A stretch of DNA of 14,465 nt from Methylococcaceae bacterium (lineage in GTDB: Bacteria; Pseudomonadota; Gammaproteobacteria; Methylococcales; Methylomonadaceae), in the NCBI GenBank assembly GCA_003155565.1, contig PMDM01000230.1, positions 1,928 to 16,392 on the forward strand, given 5' to 3'. Below, in pieces: positions 14,335 through 14,465 of this stretch. The first letter of the stretch is position 1. Each line of letters starts with the position of its first letter. The position numbers were made by a program, and so were the translations under genes. The notes beneath the pieces are model-generated. The model made no database searches. It was not told the DNA's origin and saw only the letters and a program-made list of their open reading frames with translations.

Positions 14335-14465
14335 TTTGACACCAATTTAAGCCAATGCTTTTCCAAAGACTTTCTTAATGCACCCGGCGGCGCATCCAGC
14401 GCTTCTTTTCGTGCCAGGACGACAATATCAATACCACCCATCGTGTGCTGCTGTATCCTAAAGCT
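14319..14465 (-). CDS. rnpA: Ribonuclease P protein component RnpA, C-terminal 48 residues
   Basis: The minus-strand frame entering from the right edge reads SFRIQQHTMGGIDIVVLARK and then an alanine/leucine-rich helix ending in HWLKLVSKCASC, with TGA at 14319-14321. The SFR..Q.....G.DIVVLAR pattern is the C-terminal part of RnpA, the protein subunit that helps RNase P RNA process tRNA 5' ends. The start lies outside the window; rpmH would be expected just upstream. The frame runs 16 bases into yidD, as is common for this pair. Confidence 0.9.
   Translation of the reverse strand, partial: SFRIQQHTMGGIDIVVLARKEALDAPPGALRKSLEKHWLKLVSKCASC

Overview
The window looks like the chromosome of a gammaproteobacterium. 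The evidence is the housekeeping run rnpA-yidD-yidC-mnmE-mnmG-rsmG-parA-parB, which normally lies close to the replication origin, together with Pseudomonas-like YidC, MnmE and ParB sequences. A methanotroph-type member (Methylococcales) is my guess from protein flavour only. No tRNA, rRNA, CRISPR array or complete insertion sequence was seen.

Left part (1-3505). A 5' fragment of pyrE on the minus strand ends at an in-frame TAG at the window edge. Diverging from it is a plus-strand group: a POT-family peptide transporter, then a tight three-gene cluster made of a secreted DUF4124 protein, a short-chain dehydrogenase (4-base ATGA overlap) and a small CPXCG zinc-ribbon protein that starts on the base after the previous stop.

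Accessory part (3506-5576). About 430 bases carry inverted repeats and a possible 27-residue ORF. Then, on the minus strand, come a PIN-domain toxin gene broken by one amber codon, its overlapping partner (putative antitoxin), and an AT-rich 271-residue gene of unknown function. In many gammaproteobacteria parB is followed by the ATP synthase operon; here these genes stand in that place.

Housekeeping part (5577-14465), nearly all minus strand. In transcription order: rnpA (3' end only), yidD and yidC (RNase P protein and membrane-protein insertion), mnmE and mnmG (the two subunits of the tRNA U34 modification enzyme), rsmG (16S rRNA methylation), a four-helix DUF6632 membrane protein, parA, an island of REP-like inverted repeats, and parB (chromosome segregation).

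The most interesting element is a small plus-strand gene at 10599-10793, between mnmE and mnmG. It encodes a 64-residue basic protein, and its last 15 codons are themselves a near-perfect intrinsic terminator (16-bp stem, four-base loop, five Ts), with the stop codon just past the T-tract. Transcripts ending there should lack a stop codon. The protein also has a YRRKAKH stretch resembling the YMRKGKH of E. coli ArfA, whose mRNA is also made nonstop. I propose it as a candidate alternative ribosome-rescue factor controlled by trans-translation; this is an inference that needs testing.
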